NCBI GenBank assembly: GCA_022747635.1
Contig: JAKTNV010000060.1
Location: 2,707,872 to 2,771,871, forward strand
Source of the DNA: Hetaerina americana
Lineage: Eukaryota > Arthropoda > Insecta > Odonata > Calopterygidae
DNA: 64,000 nt
Direction of reading: 5' to 3'
A program made the translations under genes and the position numbers. Below are positions 12,001 to 20,944 of this stretch, piece after piece (the stretch's first letter is position 1; the number at the start of each line of letters is the position of its first letter). The notes under the pieces were generated by a model. That model ran no database searches. It was given only the letters and a program-made list of their open reading frames with translations, and was not told the origin of the DNA.

Positions 12001-15000
12001 CACCCGCTAAACCTATTATGTATTGTCTACTGTTTCACCTTACTGTCCAGCCTTGTAACTAGCTTTACAAAGTAATGCAAGAAATGGTATTTATACCCAT
12101 TCATAAATTTTGAAAATGCTTACCTCAAACTCAATTTCATCTCCTTCTTCCAATAAATCCTGGGCAGCTAGAAGTTGGTGTAACCGTTCCTCATCTTCAG
12201 CTAGCTACAACCCAAGAGATTAAAAAGAAACATTCAACTCCAGTTTAGTTCTTCATTTGAAGCAAGATATAATGTAAAGTCAGACAATTTCAACTGCAGA
12301 GGAAGGAGAAAAGAACAATGAATGCAACAAACATGAAGTAATTGGAAATTGAACAAATCCATCAATTTGAGGAACTAAATTAAAAACATCAATTGTTAAA
12401 CCTCATGTGCATTCCTGGGGGGCTATTACGAACTGGTGTGTCGTATTAACTACACCAGGAGGAGTTAATGCCATCCAATGGTGAAATGTTGCCTACATCA
12501 GTTATGAGTCAGGAGATTCGAGCCTCAATGCTAGTTGGTGTGACCATTTTAGGGGGCCAAGTTTTTTCAGTAACTAGCAGTTTCTTATAAAAGAAAATAA
12601 TCACATCCATAAGGTCCAAAAATTATATTAGTAAATGGTGGACCTTCTAATAGCAGACTATATGGTATATTTTCCTGATATAGGTGTTTATGTAGTTGTT
12701 ATTCATTCAGTAAAATTGATGGACATGGCACCGAATACCAAATTAACATGAGTAAAATTGTTGATTAATGGACAGGGTGGAGAAGAGAGTAAAATGTGTT
12801 TGCTTCTAAGAAAAGGTAATAGACAAATATTTTCAAACCAAATGTAAATAAGGTAAAATAAACTATAAACCAGCAGCATTAAATGCATCTAAAATGGCTG
12901 ATCATACAAAGATCAAACAAAGGAAATTACTAGGGGAAAATAAAATGTGAAATTATAGTTCCTCTACCGCAATGGTCCACTGAAGTCTGTGGATCAACGA
13001 AAATAACAACAAAAAAATAGTTCATGACAGATTACTACACACATTGTCCTTATAATTTGTTTGTCAAGCCATTGCAAAACTCAGGGTCAATATGACAGGA
13101 TGATGGGAAAATTACATTGAATTTGAAGCATACATCGTGGATTTAAAGTTTTATCTAAGGGGAAGACTGTCTTTAGCATGCGTCAACACCTTATCTGATA
13201 GATGCTGAATAAACAGTTTTGGTAAGCAAAGGAAAGGCAATTTTTACAGCACCATTCCAATTTTAAGACTGGAATTTGTCTACACAATGGTGCTACTAAC
13301 TGATCATTACCATAGTTTATTAATTTTTCTGACTATAGTTTATTTCCAAAAAAAGTCAATCTTGTATTTTAAAAAACATACAAAAGGTATATCAATCAAT
13401 GTTAAAGAAATAAAACAATACTGATTAAAATGAACACAAATAATGGATGGACAACAATTAGTTTAGAGTTCACCAAAAGATCTCATGAGGACTCATTGTA
13501 TAGCTCAAGGAAGAAGGTAGAAAACAGTCAATTATGATAGAACACAGAATTTAGTAAACAGAGAAGCTAAGAAATGAAGAGAACAACTGAAAAAGCTTAC
13601 TCACAAACCTGAAGAAAATTCATAATGAGGAAAAAATCTTAGAGAAGTATTAATTGGTGAAGAAGAAATCTCAATGAGATGGAAAGAAATGAATACAGGA
13701 CAATCAAGGAATAATATCCTGGAAAATGAGCAGTTTCAGATGAAGAAATTAGATTAACCATAACAGAATTTGATTAATCCCTTGAAGAGTAAAAAGGAAG
13801 TTAAGCACCATGGTCAGATCTAAAACAGGAGACAATAGATCCAGCCAAAGAAGCACTTAATATCAATAGCAGATTTCAAACATGTGAAGTAACCAGTACA
13901 GATATGAAAGATGTCATTTATACCAATATTATAACTGTGGCATTGTACAGTGTGGAAAGCTGGGGCCCAACCCAGAAAAAGACAAAAGAGGAAATTTGAA
14001 TGTGTGAATGTACTAGTGCCTGAGTTTAAGATACTATGGACAAGCAAGCAATGAAGAATTTCTTCACAGAGCGAGGGAAAATACAAGTAGAACCAACAGG
14101 CTAGAAGGACACCTAGAAAGACGTTGAAATTGATGTGTAAATCTGATTGGGGTAAGATCAGAATCAAAAAAGAGAAGAGGAAGACCAAGGATGGTATTTA
14201 TGGATGGCAAAAAACAATGATATTGGTACAAGAATGTGAAAGAATTCCTTACCAAGAGATCATACATTCCACCCACAAACTCATATCTTTGAGCCAATTC
14301 ATTTAATCGAACCATTTCACCGCAAAAATTTTCATTAAGGAAGAATATATTTGCAACTACAGGACTATTTACAGCTACTTACAACTGATTTCAGGAAACA
14401 TATATTCCTAGTGTTCAACAATCAAAATTTTTGAGCTCACTTTTCAGAATTTCTTTCACTTAAATACACTAACACTTTGCACATAAAGCATGTAATAAGT
14501 CCTGTAACTTAAGTATGAAACATTTTAATAAGAACAGTTACCCTTTCTTCCCTTTTCCGAGCATTCATCTCAACTAATCTCTTGGCCAATTCTCGCCTAC
14601 GTTCCTTCTGTTGCTCCACAGTTAAGATTGGATTGCTGACTGGAACAAATGGAAGCTGTATTCGATGTACATGGGAGTGGTAATAAGAGGTTGATTCAGA
14701 ACCTCCCTTCTCTCCTTCTTCGACAACTTCATCATCCATCCACTTTGCAAGTTCTTCATCATAATTTTTTGCAACGTAAGTGTGCTCATGTAGAAGTTCC
14801 TTATGGAATGGAAAAAAATATCTTAACAAAACTATCAGCAGAAATTTGATAATATGATTGAAGATTGGGGCAAGAAAGAAGTCACACTTACTTCAACTCT
14901 GCTCAGAGTGATGGCATTGAAATGAGCTGGATATTTGAGTTGAAGTAAACGATGAAGAAAGTGAGACATATGTGCTCCACCCATTGCCAACCGTCTTGCT

Positions 15001-18000
15001 TGATGATATTTCACAACTCCTGAGACAACTGGAATTACGTGAGAGGCCCGATAGCCAATGGAAATTACTAGTCCAGTTTTTTTAAAGTCAGTAGCCCAGT
15101 CATGAATTGGACAATCATTATTGTGCCAAAAGCTGAACAGCGAGTCAACACCATAGACCACTCCAGGCACACCATAACATTCAAACAACATTTCTGACAT
15201 CACTGTAAAAAAAATAAACTTTATCTGTCACAAGCACACTCATTGGGAATTTGATTTACCCTTAATTATTTGCTAAAATAAGTAAATAAATATTACTTAT
15301 TATCTGGTACAATAAATAAGCATACAGATGGAGTTGCTTGGAGATGTGATTTGCTTAAGTACTACAACTGCACAAAGAATCAAATTGGGATGCCAGGGCT
15401 TAAAGTTAGGAGGCAAAATTAGGTCAAATATAAAGGTTGAGACATCCTCTGTAATTATGCCACATATTTTCTTACATATGCAACTTGCCTTTTTATGTAA
15501 CATTTGGGAAAAATTGCACCAGGGAATCAAAATAAAGCGAGTCCACTGCGGTATAAGGGATCACTCTCAGAATCATTGCATTCTGGATGAGCAGTGAATT
15601 ATAATTACACATGGAGTACATTTAAGAAATTTTATTGGATTTGGGAATACAAGAAATTATGGGATCTCTAATTCAGTATGAGTCAGTAGCACTTCCAGAA
15701 AACACTAACCCAATGAGTACTGATCTTAATCATAGAGGTATCATGTAATATTTGCATTTCCCAATTTTCTTGCATCCCATTGTTGCCACGGGGCATCAGT
15801 AGCCCCAAATTGTTGTCACAAATGTATGGGATTCACTCTCCTCCCCCAGACATACCTATGAATGTCTTGACACCCACTAAATTATATAAATTAATCCAGC
15901 ATGAATTACAGGGATAAGTCTTGAGCTACCTGAGTGATGATATCACTTTGCTGCTGAATGCATTAGGAGAATATAACTCTCTTCTGAAGCTAATTAACTT
16001 TCTTTATATCATCTGATTCAATTAAATTTCAATTATATGGACACTGCAAACCTAAAAGGTGGATGCAGCCACTCTAGTCAACCTTTGTCCTGTGTACCAC
16101 GTACTCATAAAACAATGTCTACGGCAATTTTATGTAACAGACTCTGTACCAGTTTCTCTGAATAAGAAATCATTCATTGATATTGCCATCACTAGGTGAA
16201 ACCAATGGACAAACGATGCCTCATCAAAGTGAAGAAATTCAAAGTCAGTGTGAAATGATATTGCAGAAAATTAACATGGCTTTTACTTCTAGTGAATTGA
16301 TGGTTGCAGAAGAATAGCATATTTTGCATTGATGTACAAGACTTTGGCAAGCTAGGTTCTAGTGGCAAGGATTACCAATAAAGCTCATTAACAGTGGTTC
16401 ATTTGTTGTGAGGGAGGATGACTAGTAGAACTTTAGGTAACAATCATGCAATTTTCACTCAATTGACTTGGCATAATTATTGCGTGTGGATAGCAGTAGT
16501 CCAGGGGTAGAGCATTGGATATCTGACTTCAGGACCCGGGTTCGACTGCTGGGAAGACTCTCCGGGCACCTGCAGCTTGACCCAAGCTATGTGATTTTTT
16601 GGGTAACATCTTCCTAGGAAATCATAACCGGCACAGGGAAAGGAATTGGCCCCCCTACCCTGATGTGTGAATTTCACACGCCGTCGGGCTTAGTACTGGG
16701 TGAACTCTACCATCAACCCAAACAGACCTTCAGGTAGATTACTGTGTTTATGGTTTTTTTAATTATTGCGTACAGCCAATTTTGATTATGGCTCTACTTA
16801 ACCAGAGAATTTAAAGTCTCAAAAACTCTTTAATTAGAAGCTAATAAAATATGCTGATACAGTACTAAGCAGTTGAATTATGATTACATTTCAGTATTAA
16901 TGGAAACAGTAGAACTTTATGGATAAAAATTACTATTTCACAAACATAGGTTTTGAGGTTTATCAGTTGTGACTTTTTTTTGGCACATGTATATTCAGTA
17001 GCAGTAGTTGTAGGGGAGGCATCTCACAGTTGAGGACATTAGTGCCATTAGGGATGAATGCAAAGGAGGAAGGGTGGAGAGATACCCAGCGTCAGCATTT
17101 GCCTAGCCTTAACAAGAGGCACCTAATGGTCACACACAATGTAACATCTCATCTGACTGATGGCGTACTCGCTCAAAGGAACATGCACCTGAAGTTGGGA
17201 TCGAGATACCCTTGAAAAATCTCTACCGCCTTCCGGATTCAAACTTGGACTCACTGGGTGGGAAGCCATTACATTAGCCACCTCTTAATCACATGTAAAT
17301 TCAGTTCTGCTATGCATCTTTTTCTGCTAGCATATGCACAAGTAAAATGTACACTACTTTTGAAAGCAACTGTGAAGATAAACTGTAACAAACCTTGACG
17401 ATGGAATAACTGAATGGTAAATCATACAAATATTCATAGAATATACCACAATATAATTGATTATTACATTCAGTAATGACAGGCTAAATCATTGGGCGAA
17501 TATCGGTTTTCTTGTCACTGACAAGCAACAAGTCATACCTCCCAAAAGAACCAAGGAATACAAAGCGTGTATATGTAATTTTATGTTTAACCTATAACAA
17601 CTCATTAAATAAAGATATTAATAAATACATCCATCAAATTGTATTTAGAGAGTGTTAAAATTGGAGATAAACTCACAGTACACATTAAGTTACACAATAT
17701 CCAGGTTGATTACTAACATTAAACAATTTTTGAATGGTTTGTAAGGAAAATTCTCGAGTTATTTTATGTATCACAATTTATCTCAATTTGTATCTCCAAA
17801 AAATGCAAAAAGCACCAACTATAAATGTGTTCTGGTAGAGAACATTTGCTTAAACATGCATATATCATTGTTATCTTTTGGGCTAGTGAGGGCCGCATTT
17901 TAATACATAAGTTACCAGTACTGTTCAATTTACTCTTACAATGGTCTTTGATCAGGGTAAAGGTAAGCAGTCTTCCAAGTAGGACAGTAAATACAGCTAG

Positions 18001-20652
18001 TTTTCATTCAATACTTCACTCAGTAATTATCAAATTTCAGATATCACGGAAAGGAAAAAGAATCAATCCTTTGGAGAGAGAGCATTAAACCTTGGAGATT
18101 TCCTATTTATTAAAATGAGAATAGTGAACTAGGTTGCTGTTTGGCTCCAAATTATTATAAATCAAAATAAATACCTGAATTAATTCCATAACAACGGTAC
18201 GATTAAATATTTCCAGTTATATTGAAATAAAATGGAAACCATATACCTTGGCTTTTACTCTCATTTTAACTACCACATTGAAAAAACTATTCTTAAATGG
18301 TAATGAGAAACTACTGAATATTTATCAATAACTGTTGTAATTGCAGCAATGTCACTTACAGTTGCGGGAATAATTTGGATTCTGAAAAGCCTCTGTCAAA
18401 ACAATTGGGTGATACACTCCTCCATCTGTATCTATTCCAAGCCTTGAAAAGATGTGATCAAATATGGTCTCTTGAGCTTCGAAATGTGTTACAACATTGC
18501 GATCAAATTGTGTTTTCAGCTGAAATCGAAGTGCTTCAATATTGGCAATATCATTTCCAACTTGGGTTTCACCATCCTGAAATAAACACCGTGTGTACTT
18601 ATCTGTATTACAAGGTAACATAAGTAACACTCATAGCATTATATAAATAATATGACACTACTTTAAATGAGACAACTTTAATTATTTTTTGTCAGAGTAA
18701 GTACTTAGTAAAGGTCAGCCATGGATATGAATAATGAGCGATCTCATACCAGGAATTTTTTGTGTGACATTGACAAATTATGCTCTGCTATTATGCTTTG
18801 CTATTTATAATTTGACAACATGGCCTCTTGGAAGTATTGAAATGGTATGGACTATGATTAGGTGGAACAAGTAACTTTAGAGCAGTTGCATTCCCCGCAA
18901 GTGCAGTAGGCCAGGGTGCACATTAACACTGGTTGATTGGAAAAATCGCCAAGATATTGATTTTGTCTAGTCTTACATAAAAATCATGGAGACATATTGT
19001 CAATACGAACTGTTGTGCTGTGAACTAGCCATCATGTAATTAGAGAGTTCATTGCTCATGGTAAAATTATTTTTAGATATCTTCTGACTGAATATATGTG
19101 GGCAGATATATTAACAAAATGTTTGCACCATCCAAAACATCAAAGGAGTATAGGAGTACATACTGTAAAATACACTTAGCATGTAGAAAGAGTGTGTTTG
19201 ATATTAATCAATATATTGTCATGATTCTTGAGATTACTGCATTTTCTTTGTGGTAATTGTGGTCTTTTGTCACATGTTCTCTTTTTGGAAATGTGTTGCT
19301 TTTAAAAACAAACAAGTCACATAAAACCCTTTACAATTAATTGCCATAAAATGATTTTCCCCTTCACAAAATAATGACAAACATTAGCCTGGAAGATTTT
19401 CCAGCATATCTCCAAAAGTGCTGTGACATTTGAGACTCCAATTACATGCATCTGAAATGGTTTGCTACTATGCCACATTTACATAGAGAACATATGTTAT
19501 CCATAGACTGCCCCAAAAGGGACTGATAGGAAGAAATATATTTTTTGGTGTGCAAGACAAATGTTCTCAAACATGCTGCTTTCAGAAGTTATTTCAATTT
19601 ATGCATTTTAATGTCATAAATAATATTTAAAAATAAGAAATTTACTTCACTGTTCTTTTTAAAATTAAATTATAACAGACCCAGATAAAATTAGTACTTT
19701 TTCTAACTCTACAAAAAACAAATCCAAATTACCTTCTTACCCCTTTCCTTCCTCTGTTTTGCGATGAGATTTTTGAAAACTAATGATGGTTGAATCTGCG
19801 TGGCCCATCCGGCTCTACACTGATATGAGCCTGAAATGAATTAGAGCTAATGAATGATTCATTCATCAATATTGATAAGCTCTTGCAAAATCTTCCCTCT
19901 AGAAATCCTATTAAAGTCCTGTTCTAGGAGTCCCGTCAAATTAACAGACTTCGCTTGTAATTATACCATGAACTTAGAAAAGATTTAAGGAATAGGCGAA
20001 GAAAGTGCGGAGGTAGTGTGTTGTAGAATGGCGTATCAAGAAGGACTAAAAATTAATGAAATCGTAAAGTTGTGGATGCACAGCATTAAATAACCGATTA
20101 GATACGCACAAAACAAATTGCCGAAGTAAATTATGCACGGGCAAACTGCAGGAATAATGCAGAATCTGAGGAAACTGGCGTAAGGGAATCAACGGAATGA
20201 TGATAGAAAGAGATCTCGAGGATCAACAACTAGCTGATTGAGAAAGCTGGAGATTGGGATTCAGAAGACGGCAAATATTGTCATAGATGAAATCCATTCT
20301 GGAAGTAAAATACTAATCGCATTACAAAAATGAATAAAAAGTCATGTCATAGTACCGTATTGCTTAAATGCTATCTTTGGAATAATTACAGATAACTTTG
20401 ATCAAATTATATTATTCATTGCAATAATTTAGGACAGTAGTTAAGACGTTTTAAGGCTGCACACAGAAATTTACATAAATTAACTATGATAATTTAAACC
20501 GGGATTTCCACAGGATACTTACCATTGTCGATTACAATTGGCATCGCCGTATCTCTAAATAATGCATACGACTGAATCGAGTCCGGAATTGTTTTAGCAT
20601 CCTTAAGCTCAAAGGTATTCATGTTTCTCAATGTTTGCTGGGTGTTAAACAT
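1..20652 (-). CDS. Arp5: Actin-related protein 5 gene (ARP5/ACTR5), 5' nine exons, partial
   Basis: ARP5 is a nuclear actin-fold subunit of the INO80 chromatin-remodelling complex; with Ies6 it couples ATP hydrolysis to nucleosome sliding (family knowledge). Seen here: nine minus-strand exons at 20652-20523, 19830-19733, 18576-18360, 15202-14892, 14799-14542, 12204-12124, 5511-5380, 2152-2073 and 79-1. All have GT/AG sites and agreeing phases, giving 462 codons. ARP5 hallmarks in order: [13 protein letters not shown] with LVFKNLIAK (nucleotide-binding actin start), [58 protein letters not shown], then [10 protein letters not shown] and a charged coiled-coil insert. The start is the first ATG, with an in-frame TAA two codons upstream; a second Met lies at codon 11. 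The C-terminal actin half lies beyond position 1. Introns range from 92 bp to about 6.6 kb and are loaded with transposons. The identification is firm; the last two exons rest on phase and composition more than on family motifs. Confidence 0.95.
93..1660. other. ARP5 intron sequence, mostly unassigned
   Basis: This is the left part of the last visible ARP5 intron. The only notable content is an 87-codon open frame on the minus strand at 1284-1021 (reads [20 protein letters not shown], later [20 protein letters not shown]). It looks protein-like but I do not recognise it. No splice-consistent link to ARP5 was found. The rest is AT-rich without recognisable elements. Confidence 0.4.
1668..1800 (-). 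repeat. Short dispersed repeat with hammerhead-like motif, copy 1
   Basis: The plus strand has GGGCTCAACATTGTG, then CTTTGTAAATTCACACAAA, then ACCGGTTTCATCACATGG ending CTTCAGGTAC. The copy at 31269-31460 has the same blocks in the same order. The minus strand of 1738-1778 folds as a hammerhead-like core (see the separate entry). Confidence 0.6.
1738..1778 (-). ncRNA. Hammerhead-ribozyme-like motif, copy 1
   Basis: Minus strand reads GTACCTGAAGAT, stem II GTCAC-CCAT-GTGAT, GAAA, ACC/GGT short stem III, then GTAC pairing with the first GTAC as stem I. Two departures from the hammerhead consensus: one extra base (T) after CTGAAGA, and G rather than A/C/U at the cleavage position. This copy is therefore probably not self-cleaving. 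Confidence 0.4.
2073..2152 (-). CDS. Arp5: ARP5 exon 8
   Basis: 80 nt, acceptor CCATAG, donor GTAGGAG. It encodes [19 protein letters not shown] then ISNLRKQR. The phase (0 in, 2 out) matches both neighbours. The segment is charged and helical. I could not match it to a specific vertebrate ARP5 segment, so it may be a lineage-variable part of the insert. Confidence 0.82.
2335..2870 (+). mobile_element. Decayed mariner transposase remnant (C-terminal half)
   Basis: The plus-strand translation across frames shows VFHHNNA, then [18 protein letters not shown] (the third catalytic region of mariner, normally SPDLAPxDFFLF) and [18 protein letters not shown]. The Asp of SPD is replaced by Gly and stops are frequent, so it is dead. 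The same subfamily recurs at 55764-57112. It sits in an ARP5 intron, antisense to the gene. Confidence 0.75.
3328..4556 (+). mobile_element. Near full-length degenerate mariner
   Basis: The ends are imperfect inverted repeats: GGGAAGGCCCAGAAGTACC near 3337 and, inverted, GGTCGGGTACTTCTGGGATTACC near 4530-4552. Transposase pieces in order: N-terminal helix-turn-helix ([19 protein letters not shown], 3527-3583), TMDETWLQY near 3975, then the C-terminal ORF at 4121-4489 with QDNAPAHKS. The third catalytic site reads [12 protein letters not shown], so the last catalytic Asp is Val. It is inactive, with several frameshifts. Confidence 0.88.
4121..4489 (+). pseudogene. Mariner transposase C-terminal fragment
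   Basis: 122 codons of mariner-type transposase. It has the second catalytic motif ([10 protein letters not shown]) and the conserved tail [19 protein letters not shown] and [10 protein letters not shown], ending GDHVEK. The final catalytic Asp is lost (SVY in place of SDY). Upstream frames carrying the N-terminus and first catalytic Asp are broken by stops. Confidence 0.85.
4695..4850 (+). mobile_element. Mariner C-terminal scrap
   Basis: The plus-strand reading [13 protein letters not shown] near 4705-4745 is the third catalytic region of another mariner, followed by frame-shifted remains of the downstream helix. There are no ends or other domains. Confidence 0.6.
5380..5511 (-). CDS. Arp5: ARP5 exon 7
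   Basis: 132 nt (44 codons, phase 0). It encodes [20 protein letters not shown] followed by [14 protein letters not shown], which aligns with the family segment of the type ALIELNMDSPEELQSYI..KQKI. The donor is GTAAGTATT. The preceding intron of about 6.6 kb holds a full-length mariner, two SINE-type repeats and the 10-kb fold-back. Confidence 0.92.
6036..7157 (-). CDS. Mariner transposase, DD34D
   Basis: A cut-and-paste transposase of the Tc1/mariner superfamily, expected to act in the nucleus at TA targets. The frame is open from [19 protein letters not shown] (start chosen by family length; the frame itself begins at 7226 inside the TIR). Two N-terminal HTH regions include SGRPSTSK and [16 protein letters not shown]. 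Catalytic motifs are [21 protein letters not shown] and [12 protein letters not shown], with exactly 34 residues between the last two Asp. Oddities: [11 protein letters not shown] lacks a few residues found in relatives (usually VPKLLNF), and the C-terminus runs into the TIR (from about 6190), through it and into flanking DNA, ending at 6036. The usual C-terminal residues are therefore missing or replaced, and activity is doubtful. Confidence 0.9.
   Translation of the reverse strand: MDLNLQQRTCIKFCVKNGFSGARTLEMLEKCFGNDSLKKTVVYQWHERFRSGRESIEDDERSGRPSTSKVGEKIDKVKEMLVNNRKLTIREIAEDLNIAYGSAQDIVVNDLGFCRVAAKYLNFMQKRDRVDVAKDMICEAESDPTFIKRIITGDETWVYEYDTQTRHQASEWRSPNEPRPKKPRRFQSKKKAMLTVFMDYNGVVHHEFLPEGQTVNKEYYLGVMRRLREAIRRKRPEMWAENSWILHHDNAPSHSAIIIRNFLTKNATNTIQQPPNSPDLAPCDFFLFNRVKKPLRGTRFSSREEVMEKSQEALMDIPKTDRNFCKCQVMTLRFKGNINNRCTNLTKKNRTQIGTMGVPHGGYSGNFLIKVVC
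6044..7362 (-). mobile_element. Complete mariner (DD34D) with about 150-bp terminal inverted repeats
   Basis: The 1319-bp element is flanked by TA at 6042-6043 and 7363-7364. The first and last roughly 150 bases are inverted copies (CTACCTTGATCAAAAAGTTC to CAAAAGTTACG). I can see only one substitution and a one-base T-run difference, so it is probably young. Mariner TIRs are usually near 30 bp, so these are exceptional. It lies in an ARP5 intron in the same orientation as the gene. Confidence 0.93.
7370..7540 (-). other. Unassigned minus-strand open frame next to the mariner
   Basis: Minus frame starting [18 protein letters not shown] at 7537, overlapped by a second open frame. It lies within an ARP5 intron, but ARP5 exons 6 and 7 join without it. 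It may be chance or a decayed element; no family is recognised. Confidence 0.2.
7635..8040 (+). repeat. RTE-5'-end-related dispersed repeat, copy 1
   Basis: Shares TTCCTCAGTGAGGTGGCTAC, GACCCCAG, ATGGTGTCA and AACAGGGAACCACCTCAA in order with the minus-strand copy at 42180-42535. Part of it also matches 22105-22205. The copy at 25590-25800 carries the 3' part of the same repeat directly upstream of an RTE endonuclease start. No coding capacity. Confidence 0.6.
8160..8235 (+). repeat. Purine-rich (GA) low-complexity tract
   Basis: About 75 bases almost entirely G and A (GAGAGGAAGGAGGGGAGGG and similar). It appears to be simple-sequence expansion. Confidence 0.7.
8960..9575 (+). mobile_element. 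Non-LTR retrotransposon endonuclease fragment
   Basis: Broken plus-strand frames read [40 protein letters not shown] and later [15 protein letters not shown]. These are the start (SEHW) and end (PTRVT) of the apurinic-type endonuclease of CR1/Jockey-like elements. No RT follows, and it is degenerate. Confidence 0.72.
9575..9720 (-). repeat. Short repeat with hammerhead-like motif, copy 3
   Basis: Plus strand CTTTCCACTAAATATTT, then TTGGTAAAACTAGTTTTGAC, then GGCATCATCCTCTGGTACAT parallels the order of blocks in the copies at 1668 and 31269. The minus strand 9643-9685 has a core-like CAGAGGAT, stem GATG-CCAATA-CGTC and a palindromic AAAACTAGTTTT. The most diverged copy. Confidence 0.4.
10008..10081 (-). 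tRNA. tRNA-like unit in fold-back left arm
   Basis: 74 nt, fits a clover-leaf on the minus strand: acceptor pairing CGCCTCG/.AAGGCG, D arm GCTT/AAGC, T arm CTGGG-TTCGAAT-CCCAG. The anticodon loop lacks U33, and there is no long variable arm although the anticodon position would suggest Ser. Part of a repeat, so probably a tRNA-derived passenger, not a functional gene. Confidence 0.4.
10600..10673 (+). tRNA. tRNA-like unit in fold-back right arm
   Basis: Clover-leaf compatible: anticodon stem CTCGA/TTGAG around loop CCGGATA (triplet GGA, C at position 33), box B GGTTCGAATCC. The acceptor 3' side reads CCAGGTG and pairs less well than in its tandem sister. Internal pol III promoter boxes are present. 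Inferred repeat-borne tRNA relic. Confidence 0.42.
10675..10748 (+). tRNA. Tandem tRNA-like unit
   Basis: Same unit as 10600-10673, separated by one base. Acceptor arms CGCCTCG and CAAGGCG pair with one mismatch. Same D, anticodon and T arms. Tandem duplication inside the element suggests unequal exchange or template switching. Confidence 0.42.
11020..11590 (+). mobile_element. 3' end of a CR1/L2-like non-LTR element
   Basis: The plus reading [19 protein letters not shown] near 11235-11295 is the conserved RT-tail block (typically LFNKLP). Downstream is a 3' UTR ending AATAAATCAATTATTATTAT, a (TTA)n tail like those at 32409 and 47265. Heavily 5'-truncated. Confidence 0.55.
11830..12045 (+). 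repeat. tRNA-SINE body (family A), 5'-truncated
   Basis: Matches the copy at 16490-16760 in blocks such as GAGCTGTGTGATTTTT, CAGGGAAAGGA, CCCTGATGTGTGAATTCCAC and GGCGGAACTCCACCATCA. The tRNA head is missing. Confidence 0.65.
12124..12204 (-). CDS. Arp5: ARP5 exon 6
   Basis: 81 nt (27 codons, phase 0). It encodes [20 protein letters not shown] and GDEIEFE, continuing the coiled-coil insert. The acceptor is GTTGTAG; the alternative AG four bases on would change the frame. The donor is GTAAGCAT. Confidence 0.9.
12205..13400. other. ARP5 intron, no recognisable features
   Basis: AT-rich intronic DNA between the 11.8-kb SINE and the RTE remnant. Stops are frequent in all frames; I see no family motif. 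Confidence 0.5.
13440..14225 (+). mobile_element. RTE-like non-LTR remnant (RT tail)
   Basis: Frame-broken readings [27 protein letters not shown] and [16 protein letters not shown] follow the order of the RTE-type C-terminus (ALYGSETW, a charged helix, then GRGRPR). Upstream [12 protein letters not shown] and [10 protein letters not shown] are consistent with the RT approach. Inactive. Confidence 0.65.
14542..14799 (-). CDS. Arp5: ARP5 exon 5
   Basis: 258 nt (86 codons, phase 0 to 0). It encodes [20 protein letters not shown], an acidic linker, [11 protein letters not shown] and a charged helix ([20 protein letters not shown]). This corresponds to the ARP5-specific insert between the two actin halves. 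The donor is AGG/GTAACTG. Confidence 0.95.
14892..15202 (-). CDS. Arp5: ARP5 exon 4
   Basis: 311 nt, with acceptor after a T-rich tract (TTTTTTTTACAG) and donor GTAAGTG. The first two bases complete a Leu codon, giving [13 protein letters not shown], then [28 protein letters not shown], a Gly-Gly turn ([10 protein letters not shown]) and [19 protein letters not shown]. This is the best conserved part of the gene. It ends in phase 0, and the next intron is only 92 bp. Confidence 0.97.
15210..16470. other. ARP5 intron without recognisable genes
   Basis: The open frames at 15300-15600 overlap on both strands and show no family motif. I see nothing else. Confidence 0.45.
16486..16760 (+). repeat. 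tRNA-derived SINE, family A
   Basis: Head has box A-like TAGTCCAGGGGTAGAGC and box B GGTTCGACTGC (16538-16550), then a tRNA-unrelated body with GCTATGTGATTTTTTGGG, CCCTGATGTGTGAATTTCAC and ACTCTACCATCA. The body is shared with 11830-12045. Pol III transcription is inferred from the boxes. Confidence 0.75.
16985..17290 (-). repeat. tRNA-derived SINE, family B, minus strand
   Basis: The minus strand carries TGGCTTCCCACCCAGTGAG, a box B-like GTTTGAATCC, TATCTCGATCCC, then ATGCTGACGCTGGGTATCTC and ATCCCTAATGGC. This is the same order as the better-preserved copy at 55853-56158. Confidence 0.75.
17300..18340. other. ARP5 intron, nothing recognised
   Basis: AT-rich DNA; the small open frame at 17825-18088 has no recognisable motif. 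Confidence 0.45.
18360..18576 (-). CDS. Arp5: ARP5 exon 3
   Basis: 217 nt, acceptor TTTCAG, donor GTAAGT. It encodes [38 protein letters not shown] and [17 protein letters not shown], matching the ARP5 subdomain with the invariant HPIVLTEA motif. It ends in phase 1. Confidence 0.96.
18930..19180 (+). mobile_element. Ty1/Copia RNase H C-terminal relic
   Basis: The plus frame from 19036 reads [20 protein letters not shown] then [16 protein letters not shown], matching the end of Copia polyproteins (HFIRELI..G.I...Y..T..M.ADILTK.L..PKH). Upstream NRQDIDFV fits the RTKHIDIRYHF region. The rest of the element is gone. Confidence 0.75.
19733..19830 (-). CDS. Arp5: ARP5 exon 2
   Basis: 98 nt between acceptor TTTCAG and donor GTAATTTG. 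It encodes [20 protein letters not shown] and then [12 protein letters not shown], an ARP5 N-terminal signature. It leaves the reading frame at phase 0. Confidence 0.94.
19840..20520. other. ARP5 first intron
   Basis: The 690-bp intron between exons 2 and 1. I see no recognisable element; it is a candidate place for intronic enhancers only because it is first. Confidence 0.4.
20523..20652 (-). CDS. Arp5: ARP5 exon 1 (start codon)
   Basis: 130 nt. It begins at ATG 20652-20650 and ends before GTAAGTATCC. It encodes [20 protein letters not shown] followed by a stretch ending VIDNG, where actin-fold proteins have their first phosphate-binding loop. The exon ends in phase 1; the split Gly/Ser codon is completed by exon 2. 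Confidence 0.93.
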
Positions 20653-20940
20653 GATTTACACACGTTCAGGTAGACAGTGTCATCAATAACACTCACATAT
20701 TCATTAAAAGTGACGAAAACACTCACTCGCGATTAGTACTTAAACTCCAAACATTCTAAATTCTTCAGGCTTGTCCATACAAATCCACAGTAAAACAATT
20801 ATGAATTTCAAAAGCATAGAAAAGACAAAGGCCGACCAGTGACAATTCACGGCATATGATGCGGAAGTGCAGCTCACGTAGTATGATACTATTTGATAGG
20901 TGTCGTAACGTCCGCGGGGACGCAAGGTTCTTCCGGAAAT
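20653..20940 (-). promoter_or_regulatory. Probable ARP5 promoter and 5' UTR
   Basis: About 290 bp upstream of the ARP5 ATG with more CpG than the surrounding DNA (for example CGTCCGCGGGGACGC near 20905-20922). It has two ETS-type GGAA cores, GCGGAAGTG near 20861 and a TTCCGGAA palindrome at 20931-20938. No TATA box is evident. A housekeeping-type promoter is inferred from position and composition only. Confidence 0.45.
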
Positions 20941-20944
20941 TTAA

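Noticed and set aside
14064..14188. Hydrophobic minus-strand frames near 14 kb as membrane protein exons
   Set aside because: They are antisense to the RTE remnant and show no splice sites or family motif.
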